From IMG/VR virus record IMGVR_UViG_3300042260_000847, positions 1 to 21,013 of that record: a stretch of DNA of 21,013 bases. One strand, written 5' to 3'. Both the position numbers and the translations under genes were made by a program. The notes beneath the pieces are model-generated. The model was not told the DNA's origin. It saw nothing but the letters and a program-made list of their open reading frames with translations, and did no database searches. Below, one piece after another: positions 1 through 7,562 of the stretch (the first letter of the stretch is position 1; each line of letters starts with the position of its first letter). Origin of the DNA: a virus.

Positions 1-127
1 AATACATCAACGGCTTCTACAACCCCCGCCGAAAGCACTCAGCCCTCGGCTGGAAATCTCCCGTGGCCTTCGAACAAAGGGCCGCATAACATGAACACCT
101 GACCGGAACAGAACCGGTGCAGGTCCA
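1..127 (+). mobile_element. Right end of an IS3-family insertion sequence
   Basis: The last 29 codons of a transposase are followed after 38 bases by a terminal sequence ending in GCAGGTCCA at about 127. Its reverse complement, TGGACCTGC, is the kind of tip seen on IS3-family elements. The rest of the element lies left of the window. The exact end and the target duplication cannot be fixed without the other end. Confidence 0.6.
3..89 (+). CDS. IS3-family transposase, C-terminal fragment (cut by window edge)
   Basis: Only the C-terminus is visible. It contains YINGFYNPRRKHSALGWKSP followed by VAFEQRAA and a TAA stop at 87-89. The YNxxRxHSALGxxSPxxFE pattern is the conserved end of the DDE integrase core (OrfB) of IS3-family transposases, just after the catalytic glutamate. 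In a complete element this protein, made with OrfA by ribosomal frameshifting, cuts and joins the element ends. The fragment is open at the left edge only because of the window, so nothing can be said about whether the gene is intact. Family assignment is firm; the IS3 subgroup is not resolved. Confidence 0.8.
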   Translation, partial: YINGFYNPRRKHSALGWKSPVAFEQRAA

Positions 128-375
128 AACTCATCCGCAAACGATTGTTGGTGCTTGGTTATTCAATTATGGGTCCCCTCGGGCCAAATGACCTCGGACC
201 CTGGACCCCGGCCCACCCCGCGGGGGGGCTAAAACGGCCCTGCCTTCCAAAAGAACGGCCACGTAACTTGGTTTAGAAAAGGCTAACGAAAGCAATTCTG
301 TTTGGTTGGAATAACCCAACCCGGCGGTTCGCAACTCATTCCCTCCGCCAGATTACAGTTGCTAAACTGAAAATA

Positions 376-402
376 GGTCCCTCACGGGGCCTTTTTTCTT
401 TT
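376..402 (+). terminator. Rho-independent terminator, orphan
   Basis: GGTCCC (376-381) pairs with GGGGCC (386-391) across a TCAC loop, with one G-T pair, and is followed by TTTTTTCTTTTT. This is a textbook intrinsic terminator reading rightward. No rightward gene is seen between the IS end at 127 and this site, so what it terminates is unknown. Confidence 0.75.
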
Positions 403-426
403 TATTCCAAAGGGGTTTAGCTGTCC

Positions 427-521
427 AATGCGAACTTCGGAGACCGGCCAAATCACAAAAATCGGTCTCTGAACGCCTCGCGTCTCTTTCCGACCGAACT
501 TGCCCTCTGGAAGTTCGCATT
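427..521. repeat. Nested inverted-repeat element of about 95 bp
   Basis: AATGCGAACTTC (427-438) is repeated exactly in inverted orientation as GAAGTTCGCATT (510-521). Inside it, GAGACCG (440-446) is matched by CGGTCTC (463-469). The arrangement could form a cruciform or a folded RNA, or mark a small non-autonomous repeat. Nothing in it looks coding. Confidence 0.6.
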
Positions 522-702
522 TAATAGTTTATTAGTTATCAGTAGGTTGCATATTTTGTGAATCCGAACTGTTCGAGAGTGAGTGTGATGTTCGAGACTC
601 GCTGGCTTCGGACGCTATGCTACTTAGGCTGACAGTAGCAGGCCTTTCCAGCCATTAAACCTACTTTTGACGGGCCTAAGTGCGACACAGTAAACCTGCC
701 GT

Positions 703-1137
703 TCAGATGCCGCAGGTCGAGCGAGCTATGGCAAAGTTCACAATGACTACGCCAGTCTCATCCTTGTAGAGATATTCGAACTCCGCGCCGGAGCGCATGC
801 TCTTCCTCATCTGCTCATGGGCACAGACATCTCGGATGACCTGTGCTTCCAAATTCTCGGCGACGGTGGTGCTGAAATCGGATTTTCGGCCGTCGATCAT
901 GTAAAAGTAGACGAGTCGCGTGCCGCGTGCCGCGGCACCGGTCATCGTCGTTACGTCATCAAGCCTCTGGGGGCCCTGGGCGTTGATCTGCTCGGCAGCC
1001 ATCTTCGTTGCTCGAAGCAGCGATGAGTGTTCATCAGGTGCCATCATTGCCCCGACAAAGCCTTTTGCTAGGGCGACACCAATCAGTGCCGCCACGATCA
1101 CGAGTGCGTTGCTCATGAATTTCTTGGCTTTTTCCAT
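703..1137 (-). CDS. Small membrane-anchored or exported protein of unknown function
   Basis: I do not recognise the family. The 144-residue product has a short basic N-terminus (MEKAKKF) and one hydrophobic segment at about residues 9-31 (ALVIVAALIGVALAKGFVGA), so it is probably an inner-membrane protein with its bulk outside the cytoplasm, or an uncleaved signal anchor. The soluble part includes a TRLVYFYMIDG segment and two cysteines, near residues 105 and 142, that could form a disulfide. No strong Shine-Dalgarno sequence precedes the chosen ATG, and a second ATG at 1116 would shorten the N-terminus by seven residues. It stands alone on the minus strand downstream of the two-gene membrane unit, separated from it by 364 bases. 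Confidence 0.55.
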   Translation of the reverse strand: MEKAKKFMSNALVIVAALIGVALAKGFVGAMMAPDEHSSLLRATKMAAEQINAQGPQRLDDVTTMTGAAARGTRLVYFYMIDGRKSDFSTTVAENLEAQVIRDVCAHEQMRKSMRSGAEFEYLYKDETGVVIVNFAIARSTCGI

Positions 1138-1501
1138 CGCAATGAACCTAATTTCCCAGAATGGTTACAATCGGGGCTAGGCTACATGCCCGTTTTGTTG
1201 CAAGCAAGTCGGGCTCAATTCATAACTGTCTCCAATCTTTGCTGCTGTGACCCACAATAACCGGCCCGTGCCAAGGCTTCGGTAGTGGATACGCAGAAAG
1301 TTTCTACACAGCCTCGGCCCATTGCCGGGGTTCATATTACGGGGATGCTGCGGAGTCGCATTCCCCGACGCCGCCCTATGAAGAGGGATGCCGCATAATT
1401 TGGGAGCGGCTTGGTAGCGCGACGGGATGACGCAGTCGGCGCGTCCAAATGCTCTCCGGTACTTACCCCTTAAGGCAGCACGCAGACTACCCGTTCTCAG
1501 A
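1138..1501. other. Intergenic stretch with no gene seen
   Basis: No coding sequence is convincing here; the open frames lack ribosome sites and overlap the end of the neighbouring gene. A hairpin is possible between GGGGATGC (1341-1348) and GCATTCCCC (1358-1366), with one bulge and no T-run on either side. It might end leftward transcription from the gene stopping at 1502, but the support is weak. Confidence 0.4.
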
Positions 1502-3142
1502 CTATTGCGTGCAAAACTCCGGCAGCTTACGACCGGGCAATATCGCCCCACCCGGGATCAACAGGACCTCAACCCTTGGCGCCGGCCCATCTTCATTCTC
1601 CGAGGCCATAGTCAGCGAGATCGCCACCTTCGGAGCAATGCCCGAGCCTTCGGCGAAATTTTCAGAGACATCAAGCCAGGCACTGCCCTCAAAGCCTCGG
1701 TTCCATGAGGTCCAGCCCCGATCCTGAACCAGGCCTAGTTCAAGTCGCTGCTTTCCTTGAAGAACGAGTTTCTCCCCAACGCTCGCTCTCAGGCTGTATT
1801 TTCCGGCCGAGTCGCTTTCTGTTTTGACGAATTCGATATCTGTTCCCGCGAGACGAAGTTCACCCCATATCTTGCGCCCTTCATTCAACTCCTCCGGAAA
1901 ATCGACATTCAAAATGACTGGACCGGTGATCCAGGGGCGAAGATCCTGATCGGTGATCGCGGCCTTCAAAGTGTCAATCCAGGGAGCCAGAAGATGGCCG
2001 TTTTCCTGCGCCCTCAGATCGGCCTGGAAGAACGCGATATTAGCCGGCGAGCGCGCTTGCAGATTACCACGAATATCATCGTAGCGACCAAGAATGCTGG
2101 CCGCCGCCTCGCAGGCCATCAATCGATCCGCATCCTTCAACTCAGACAGAGAAATTTTGCTGACGACGCCCTTGCGCTCAGTTTCAACAGCAAGGATCTT
2201 GCTGGCGAGCATTTGCTCAATAGCTTGCTGGGTTTCTTTTTTGTGATCGTCGATGAGTTTGCGCAAATCACGCTCAAATTCGTCGCGCGCAACATATTCA
2301 TCCAGCTTGATAATTGCCACGTCTGTGGCAACCCATGTGATAGCAGCTCCGGCCACGGCACATGCAGCGGCCCCCGGCCCGGTCCAGGAACAGGCAGCAG
2401 CAGAAGCCGCGCCACCAGTGGTAGCGGCAGCCCATTTCATTCCGGTCTTTGTTCCCACCTTTGCTGCGAGCTTTATTGCAAGTTTCTTGGCGAAAGCCGT
2501 GGTGAATACCTTCAAAGTAGCACCACCCACCAGGACGCCGCCGACAGTTCCGGTCGTTTCCTTCATCCGATTTCGGGAATCTTGCAACGCTCTGGTCACC
2601 ACAGGCCCGATTGCCTCGACCCCGCCCGGCTCAGCGGCCATTGCCTTATCCAGCGCCGTGCGAAATCTTTGGTCAAATTCTATCGCGAGTTGTTCTGAAA
2701 CATCGCCTAAACGCGTATCAAAACCGTCGAAGAGGTGTTCCTCCAGGCCGCCTCCTAGCTTCCCCATCGCAGCTGAGCCCAATTCCAGCCACTCACCTGT
2801 CAGAGAATAGTGAAAATCCATATACTTCGGGATACCCGCATAGACTGGGGCATAGGCCTTATCCAAACGGCCACGGATCTGCTCTCTGACCTTTTCTGCT
2901 TCCTCACCCGCCGTATTGAACCACCGTTCCACCTGCGTAGCTTTCGTCTCTGTCTGATCGACAGAGCTGCTACTGTCATTTTCAACTCCTTGCCGACCCG
3001 CTTGCCAGGTTGCAAGAAGCTCAAAGCTGACCGTGATCACAAGCAAGAGCATAATGGTTCCCCAGAACCAGCGTGACAGATTTGGCCTCTTGCGGCTTTC
3101 AGTTCTGCTATTGTCTTCTGGGGTTTCGTCAGGTCGGGGCAT
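1502..3142 (-). CDS. Large membrane-anchored protein of unknown function, second gene of a membrane pair
   Basis: Family not recognised. I place the start at 3142 (MPRPDETPED), which overlaps the stop of the upstream gene by 14 bases; an in-frame ATG at 3205 would add 21 residues lying inside that gene. The 546-residue product has a charged N-terminus, one transmembrane helix at about 26-45, and a mostly helical region to about 190. A Gly/Ala-rich hydrophobic segment at about 198-278 includes GGVLVGGATL and AAACAVAGAAITWVATDVAI. A charged helix follows (280-330, DEYVARDEFERDLRKL), then a probable beta-rich C-terminal domain at about 405-530. The hydrophobic middle could insert in a membrane as a hairpin. 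Overlap and shared strand suggest it works with the upstream polytopic protein. Confidence 0.65.
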   Translation of the reverse strand: MPRPDETPEDNSRTESRKRPNLSRWFWGTIMLLLVITVSFELLATWQAGRQGVENDSSSSVDQTETKATQVERWFNTAGEEAEKVREQIRGRLDKAYAPVYAGIPKYMDFHYSLTGEWLELGSAAMGKLGGGLEEHLFDGFDTRLGDVSEQLAIEFDQRFRTALDKAMAAEPGGVEAIGPVVTRALQDSRNRMKETTGTVGGVLVGGATLKVFTTAFAKKLAIKLAAKVGTKTGMKWAAATTGGAASAAACSWTGPGAAACAVAGAAITWVATDVAIIKLDEYVARDEFERDLRKLIDDHKKETQQAIEQMLASKILAVETERKGVVSKISLSELKDADRLMACEAAASILGRYDDIRGNLQARSPANIAFFQADLRAQENGHLLAPWIDTLKAAITDQDLRPWITGPVILNVDFPEELNEGRKIWGELRLAGTDIEFVKTESDSAGKYSLRASVGEKLVLQGKQRLELGLVQDRGWTSWNRGFEGSAWLDVSENFAEGSGIAPKVAISLTMASENEDGPAPRVEVLLIPGGAILPGRKLPEFCTQ

Positions 3143-3905
3143 TCGGCGTTCCGTGGTAATGTGTTTCAACAAAATGGGTGATGACCACGCTCGCCCTCGC
3201 AGCAAGAAAGCCGAACAACGCCATGTCCAAATTGAACAAGATCGCGATCAGGGGATAGTCCCTCATCTGCACCACCAGCCATATTTTAGATGCTTCAAAA
3301 GCGTGGCCAAAGGCAAGGATCTCAGCAATCCAGCCGCCTCTTTCCGGAAGTTCGCTCAACCCGGACCGCAGCGCGGCGGAAAAATCCGTATTGAACATTT
3401 CTGCAGGAATGCTCTGAGCATACCATGTGACGAAAAAGAGGATGACCGAGAAAGGCAATCCAACCATCCATACGCTCGGTCCCGTTGAGAAAATTTTGTC
3501 GAAGGGAGGCATGAAATGCTTGGCCAGAAAACTCTGCATCCATAAGAAAAGCCAGGCCGACGCGAAAACCAGGGCAAGAGACACAACAATCTCAGCTCCT
3601 GACATCGTCAACGCATTCCAGGTCAACACCGGCAAGAACACCAAAATCAACAACGTTGAGGAGAGAAATGCTCCTATCCGTCCGGTGAGCCACCCTGCGA
3701 GCCACGACCCAGACTTCAGAATTATTCCGCGCTCTGCCTTCCAGCGATCAATGGTGATCGACCAATTCCCCAGAAATATCATGGCCGCCACACAGAGCAG
3801 CCAGATAGCTGCCCAGTCGGAAAAACCATAAGTCAACTTCCAGAGCCAAAGGAGCATCGCTGGCAGAAGTGTGACCACCAAAGCGATTGAGAGCCTGCGC
3901 TGCAT
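3129..3905 (-). CDS. Polytopic inner-membrane protein of unknown function
   Basis: Family not recognised. The 258-residue protein has about five hydrophobic segments, near residues 7-24, 30-47, 75-95, 104-122 and 145-163, and a less hydrophobic C-terminal stretch at about 205-245 that may include one more. The ATG at 3905 is preceded by a good ribosome site, GGAGGGG about eight bases upstream. It is the first gene of a two-gene leftward unit and its end overlaps the start of the next gene, which points to translational coupling and a joint membrane complex. No catalytic motif is visible. Upstream lies the decayed IS481 transposase, so this pair probably sits just outside the integrated element. 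Confidence 0.65.
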   Translation of the reverse strand: MQRRLSIALVVTLLPAMLLWLWKLTYGFSDWAAIWLLCVAAMIFLGNWSITIDRWKAERGIILKSGSWLAGWLTGRIGAFLSSTLLILVFLPVLTWNALTMSGAEIVVSLALVFASAWLFLWMQSFLAKHFMPPFDKIFSTGPSVWMVGLPFSVILFFVTWYAQSIPAEMFNTDFSAALRSGLSELPERGGWIAEILAFGHAFEASKIWLVVQMRDYPLIAILFNLDMALFGFLAARASVVITHFVETHYHGTPNAPT

Positions 3906-3968
3906 GAAGATCCCCTCCGCTGCCCATTGTTTAACCGCTATTCAATGAGGCTTCGCCGCGCAAGTCAG

Positions 3969-4169
3969 GACCGTCATGGAGGCGCCACGATCATGCACGC
4001 TGTCCGAGCCGCAATACAGCTTTCGCGGGCATTGCCCGCGCGGCTGCACCGTGAATTGGGCATTAACCCCAAGACAGTTACGGAGTGGCGCGAGCGAGCA
4101 ACGATCGTGGCATTCAGGCTCCATACACTCCTGCCATCAGATGACGGCCTTTAAGCTCTGCAGCCCTTG
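3969..4169 (+). pseudogene. IS481-family transposase N-terminal remnant
   Basis: The frame reads RHGGATIMHAVRAAIQ, then HRELGINPKTVTEWRERATI, which is the N-terminal helix-turn-helix of IS481-type transposases. It runs directly into VAFRLHTLLPSDDGL, a stop at 4152-4154, and ALQPL. From memory, intact members have about 20 more residues between the HTH and VAFRxHTLLPLDD, and read on through CLYALQP; here the Tyr codon has become TAA. So the copy carries an internal deletion and a nonsense change, and similarity fades after about 4170. It cannot make a working transposase. It lies between the chromosomal-type membrane genes and the recombinase operon, close to where the element boundary should be. 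Confidence 0.7.
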
Positions 4170-4277
4170 ATGCACGTGGCGCGAATGGACGCTTCATTGT
4201 TTATGCGATCATCAGGCTGCATTGCCGCATGACTGCATTCCGCCCAATGCTGCCGGCCGCGCATGGCTCAACCAAAT

Positions 4278-4679
4278 TCAACTTTCTTGCGCATCGCTCC
4301 CAAACGCCACGGCCGCCTGTTCGCTCCAACGCAATGCCGCGCAATCGGCAAGCTCCAGCAGAGTCACCGCCGGTACCTCGCGCTTGTATATGATGCGCTT
4401 GAGTACCTCGGGCGCGAGGTAAGCCAGCCGAATCTGACGCCCGATGTAGCGGTCCGTCACCCCGACAGCGTTGGCGAGGTCCATCATGGTGCCAAACTCG
4501 CCAGATTCCATCCGCCGCCGCCAGGACCAGGCGCGGCCTATGGCGCGCAGGATATGCGGATCTTGGGTGTTATCTTCGCTCGGCCGATAATCGGCGGGCG
4601 GCATTATTTTCGGCCGCCCGTTCTTTTTGCGCAAATTCAGGGGAACGAAAATCTGGATCGTGTCAGGCTCGGCGCTCAT
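4278..4679 (-). CDS. Stand-alone helix-turn-helix protein of the recombinase operon
   Basis: The 133-residue product has a basic N-terminal segment (RKKNGRPKIMPP, about 18-28) and a helical DNA-binding-like region at about 44-110. That region reads LRAIGRAWSWRRRMESGEFG, then TMMDLANAVGVTDRYIGRQI and RLAYLAPEVLKRI. In many alphaproteobacterial recombinases a similar segment, as I recall it, is fused to the C-terminus of the recombinase; here it is a separate gene. Its ATG overlaps the recombinase stop as ATGA, so the two are translationally coupled. I infer that it helps the recombinase bind DNA or selects sites. It may alternatively be an independent repressor. It is the last gene of the operon and no clear terminator follows. 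Confidence 0.7.
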   Translation of the reverse strand: MSAEPDTIQIFVPLNLRKKNGRPKIMPPADYRPSEDNTQDPHILRAIGRAWSWRRRMESGEFGTMMDLANAVGVTDRYIGRQIRLAYLAPEVLKRIIYKREVPAVTLLELADCAALRWSEQAAVAFGSDAQES

Positions 4680-6004
4680 TCTGTGGCCACCAAGCCGGGT
4701 TTGGTCATCAAGTCCCGTATGACGCCCGTGATCCCCTCGGTGCGCAGATCTATCACCAGCCCGTCCTGGGTGACGGTGACACGGCGCACAATTAGCTGGA
4801 TGATGCGTGCCTGCTCTGCGGGGAAAAGCTGCGCCCAAAGGTCCTGGAATCCCTGCGTCGCCGCAATGGCCTCGTCCTCGGGGATGTCTGTGCTTCCCTC
4901 ACGCGCAAGTGTCGCCAACACCTGCGCGGTGGTTTCTGGCGTGCGCAGAAAGCGGCGGATTTCCGTGATAACGGCGGCCTCGACGGTGTCTGCCGCGAGC
5001 CGCTGGGTGAACCCATCGCCATCCCCACCACGGTTCTTCAACACATCCATGGAAACGTAATAGCGATAGCGCCGCGTCCCCTTCTTGGTGCTGGAGGGCG
5101 TCATGGCGGTGCCGGTGGCGGTGAATATCAGGCCCTTGAGCAGGGCAGGGGTCTGGGTGCGGCTGTTGTTGGCACGCAGGCGTGGGCTATTTCCCAAAAT
5201 GGCCTGCACCTGCTCCCAAAGCCTGGCGTCGATGATGGCTTCATGCTCGCCCGGATAGGCCTTGCCCTTATGAACGGCCTCGCCGCGATAGATGCGGTTT
5301 CTCAGGAGGCGGTAGATATAGCCCTTGTCGGCGGCGGCACCCTGCTTGGTGCAGAACCGCTCGGCGCGCAATTCCCGCGCCAAGATGGTAGCAGAACCCA
5401 CCTCGACAAAGCGCTCGAAAATCCGGCGCACCGAAGCCGCCTCGGCCGCGTTCACCAACAGCTTGCGCTCGTGTAAATCGTAACCCAAGGGCACATAGCC
5501 GCCCATCCAAAGCCCGCGCTGGCGCGAGGCTTTAAACTTGTCGCGAATGCGTTCGGCGGTGACCTCGCGCTCGAATTGCGCGAAGCTGAGCAGAATATTC
5601 AGCGTCAGCCGTCCCATGGATGTCGTGGTGTTGAAGGACTGGGTCACCGAGACGAAGGTGACGCCGTTTCGGTCAAAGACCTCGACCAGCTTCGAGAAAT
5701 CCATCAGCGAGCGGCTGAGGCGGTCGATTTTGTAAACGACGACCACATCGATCAGCCCGTCTTCGATATCGACGAGCAGTTGTTTCAGCCCCGGGCGATC
5801 CAGGGTGCCTCCCGACACCCCCCCATCGTCATATTGATCCCGCACCAGCGCCCAGCCTTCTGAACGCTGGCTGGCGATATAGGCCTCACAGGCCTCACGC
5901 TGCGCATGCAGGCTGTTGAACTCCTGCTCGAGCCCTTCTTCGCTCGATTTGCGGGTGTAGATGGCGCAGCGTAGGCGCCGCGTCGGTTTGGAAGCCGCAT
6001 CCAT
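4676..6004 (-). CDS. Large serine recombinase (site-specific integrase)
   Basis: The N-terminal resolvase domain covers about residues 10-160. The nucleophile is probably Ser20 in YTRKSSEEG, with DRLSR (94-98) supplying catalytic arginines and the long E-helix at about 135-160. A recombinase domain (about 170-270, starting GYVPLGYD) follows. Where most large serine recombinases have a Cys4 zinc ribbon there is GLIFTATGTAMTPSSTKKGT, with no cysteines. At 442 residues it is on the short side for the class. The ATG at 6004 overlaps the DUF2924 stop as TGATG; an upstream in-frame ATG at 6118 lies inside that gene and is rejected. It likely integrates and excises the element by strand exchange through a 5' phosphoserine link. 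Confidence 0.92.
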   Translation of the reverse strand: MDAASKPTRRLRCAIYTRKSSEEGLEQEFNSLHAQREACEAYIASQRSEGWALVRDQYDDGGVSGGTLDRPGLKQLLVDIEDGLIDVVVVYKIDRLSRSLMDFSKLVEVFDRNGVTFVSVTQSFNTTTSMGRLTLNILLSFAQFEREVTAERIRDKFKASRQRGLWMGGYVPLGYDLHERKLLVNAAEAASVRRIFERFVEVGSATILARELRAERFCTKQGAAADKGYIYRLLRNRIYRGEAVHKGKAYPGEHEAIIDARLWEQVQAILGNSPRLRANNSRTQTPALLKGLIFTATGTAMTPSSTKKGTRRYRYYVSMDVLKNRGGDGDGFTQRLAADTVEAAVITEIRRFLRTPETTAQVLATLAREGSTDIPEDEAIAATQGFQDLWAQLFPAEQARIIQLIVRRVTVTQDGLVIDLRTEGITGVIRDLMTKPGLVATE

Positions 6005-6459
6005 CACTTGCCTCCTCGGTTCTGTTCGCGCAGGCCGAAAAACCTGTATCCATTCCAGCGCGTGCCCGTGATGGCCCGCGCGACGGCTGAGAGTGACTTG
6101 TAGCGCCGCCCAGCCCATTCAAAGCCGTCTTTCATCACCGTGACGGAATGCGCGACGCCGTCCCACTCGCGGATTAACTGGGTGCCTGTCACGGGATTGC
6201 GGGGATCGACGATTTGCGCCTTGCGCGTGAGTGTGCCCTCCACCTCGTCGGCGAGCAGATCCAGCATGCGCCGGGTCGCGCGGTCGGGGCCGCCGTGGGT
6301 CAGTTCTTGAATTCGGTAAGCAATGCGGCCTTCGAGAAAAGCGCGGCTGTTGTTCGGGGCAGTGCTGCCAAAAAGCATCTGCCACTGCTCTTTAAGCTCG
6401 GGCACCGACATCGCCTTCAGGGCGGCAAGGCGGGTCAGGATTGGTTCGTGCGTCGTCAT
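6004..6459 (-). CDS. DUF2924 family protein, recombinase partner
   Basis: The 151-residue product matches the DUF2924 pattern that is regularly found directly upstream of serine recombinases in alphaproteobacteria. It has an N-terminal helical part with LKEQWQMLFGS (22-32) and NSRAFLEGRIAYRIQEL (37-53). A C-terminal beta-rich part contains GTQLIREWDG, VTVMKDGFEWAGRRYKSLSA and ITGTRWNGYRFFGL. The role of the family is not established; the operon position suggests a DNA-binding or accessory factor for the recombinase. The start at 6459 is preceded by a GGAGAC ribosome site and overlaps the upstream stop as ATGA. Longer frames reaching 6891 run through the upstream gene and are not credible. Confidence 0.85.
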   Translation of the reverse strand: MTTHEPILTRLAALKAMSVPELKEQWQMLFGSTAPNNSRAFLEGRIAYRIQELTHGGPDRATRRMLDLLADEVEGTLTRKAQIVDPRNPVTGTQLIREWDGVAHSVTVMKDGFEWAGRRYKSLSAVARAITGTRWNGYRFFGLREQNRGGK

Positions 6460-6683
6460 GCGGGTCTCCTCTGAGTTGGAGCCGCAGTACCGCTCTGATC
6501 GGAGCGGAAGTGTAGCGAACCGTCTCCACCGCGCGCCGATAGTTCCGCCCGTTTGGCATTCATGAGACGGATCAGGCCGGCCGCCAGAATGCGGCCGAGC
6601 TCCGCGCGGCGCTCGGCCGGGGACATACGATCTGGGCTGAGCATATTCGGTCCCGCAAGCGGGGCGGCAGAGCGGTTGGACAT
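6456..6683 (-). CDS. Small conserved protein, first gene of the recombinase operon
   Basis: The 75-residue protein has a helical core, RMSPAERRAELGRILAAGLI at about 19-38, and a conserved-looking tail, SLHFRSDQSGTAAPTQRRPA. I remember this type of small protein as a companion of DUF2924-recombinase operons, but it has no function I can name. The ATG at 6683 has only a GAGG about nine bases upstream; an internal ATG at 6644 would start just before the conserved core and is a possible alternative. Its stop overlaps the DUF2924 start by four bases. Size and charge would fit a recombination directionality or regulatory factor, which is inference only. Confidence 0.65.
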   Translation of the reverse strand: MSNRSAAPLAGPNMLSPDRMSPAERRAELGRILAAGLIRLMNAKRAELSARGGDGSLHFRSDQSGTAAPTQRRPA

Positions 6684-6793
6684 AGGGAGCGCCTCGTCTT
6701 TTAGTGTGAGGCGAGATTGCCCGCGCCGTTTGAGTGAGCAAGCACGCTAAACATCGAGCCGGGCTTCTTGGGGCTAGGTCGGACCAAATCGGA

Positions 6794-6822
6794 CTTGGCT
6801 TAGCCACAGGCTGCGAGCCAAG
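6794..6822. other. Stem-loop between repressor and recombinase operon
   Basis: CTTGGCT (6794-6800) pairs with AGCCAAG (6816-6822) across a 15-base loop. It lies in the 204-base gap between the repressor stop and the recombinase operon. There is no T-run, so it is not a clear terminator; it may be a protein site or chance. Confidence 0.3.
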
Positions 6823-6887
6823 CCCGCCAGAACATCGCGCCAAGCATCTGTGCCTGAGTTCGGGCTCGCTATGGTTTGTCTTGAGCT

Positions 6888-7562
6888 TCACATTTCGCGG
6901 GCAAACCAGCGCACGCGGCCGACAATATTCACCATATCCAAGAGTTGCTCATAGGGAGAGTAATGCGGGTTGTCCGACAAAATGCGGATCCGTTGAGGGT
7001 CGGTGTTGGGCACGGCCTCAATGCGTTTGGCAACGAGGCCCATGCCGTCGTTTAGAACAAAGATCCCCGGCGGGTTTGGGATCTGCCGCGTCATGTCGAC
7101 AAGCACCATGTCCCCCGACATCAACGTTGGCTCCATGCTGTCCCCTTCTACATGCAGCAAACGTAGTTTGGCAGGGGACACACGCAGGCGGCCTTCAATC
7201 CAAGCCTTGCGGAAGAGATAGGTCTTGTCAGTGTCTTCCTCGTGGTCATCCACGGCGGCCCCGGCCCCCATGGAAGCCACCGGCGCTGCCAAGCGGATGG
7301 GCAGGAATTCGTCGACAACTTCCAATGGGGCAGGCGTCTCGCCCTCAACCTGGCCTGCGCCCGTTAACAGCCAGTCGACATCCACCTTTAGGACCGCAGC
7401 GACCTGGGCAAGCGTATCGCGATTGGGGCGCTTCGATTTTCCGCGCAAGATGTCATAGACAAAGCTTCTGGGCACACCCGCTTGCTCAGCGAGTTCGGCC
7501 ACTTTCAGCCCAAGCTGGTAGGTCCTTGCATCAAGACGCTCGGGCAGTTGGGCAAGGGTCAT
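6888..7562 (-). CDS. S24/LexA-type phage repressor with XRE helix-turn-helix
   Basis: The 224-residue protein has an N-terminal XRE helix-turn-helix (about 18-66: VAELAEQAGVPRSFVYDILRG, then NRDTLAQVAAVLKVDVDWLL) and a C-terminal S24 peptidase domain (about 120-222). The Ser-Lys dyad is visible as Ser142 in EGDSMEPTLMSGD and Lys179 in LVAKRIE. An Ala-Gly pair at about 100-101 (SMGAGAAV) is a plausible self-cleavage point. By family knowledge such proteins hold lytic genes off and cleave themselves when RecA is activated by DNA damage. The ATG at 7562 has GGAG eight bases upstream. It is divergent from the gene at 7641 and sits downstream of a near-consensus promoter, so it is the likely lysogeny switch. 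Confidence 0.9.
   Translation of the reverse strand: MTLAQLPERLDARTYQLGLKVAELAEQAGVPRSFVYDILRGKSKRPNRDTLAQVAAVLKVDVDWLLTGAGQVEGETPAPLEVVDEFLPIRLAAPVASMGAGAAVDDHEEDTDKTYLFRKAWIEGRLRVSPAKLRLLHVEGDSMEPTLMSGDMVLVDMTRQIPNPPGIFVLNDGMGLVAKRIEAVPNTDPQRIRILSDNPHYSPYEQLLDMVNIVGRVRWFAREM

Larger units (their letters stand above)
128..702. other. Gene-poor stretch between the IS end and the first leftward gene
   Basis: No convincing protein-coding gene is visible here. The stretch holds a G/C palindrome (CCCCGCGGGG at about 216-225), a sequence ending CCTCCGCCA at about 342-350 that resembles a tRNA-Ser 3' end, a strong terminator (376-402) and a nested inverted repeat (427-521). The 522-702 part shows nothing recognisable. 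A strong terminator with no gene upstream suggests either an RNA gene or a gene destroyed by the IS. Confidence 0.4.

Noticed and set aside
1757-2698. A 313-codon rightward frame opposite the large membrane-anchored gene
   Set aside because: It lies wholly antisense to a gene with a convincing membrane architecture and overlap-coupled start, and has no recognisable domain.
6459-6891. Upstream extension of the DUF2924 frame
   Set aside because: The extra residues overlap the small conserved gene in another frame and look like shadow sequence. The ATG at 6459 has a good ribosome site and an ATGA overlap.
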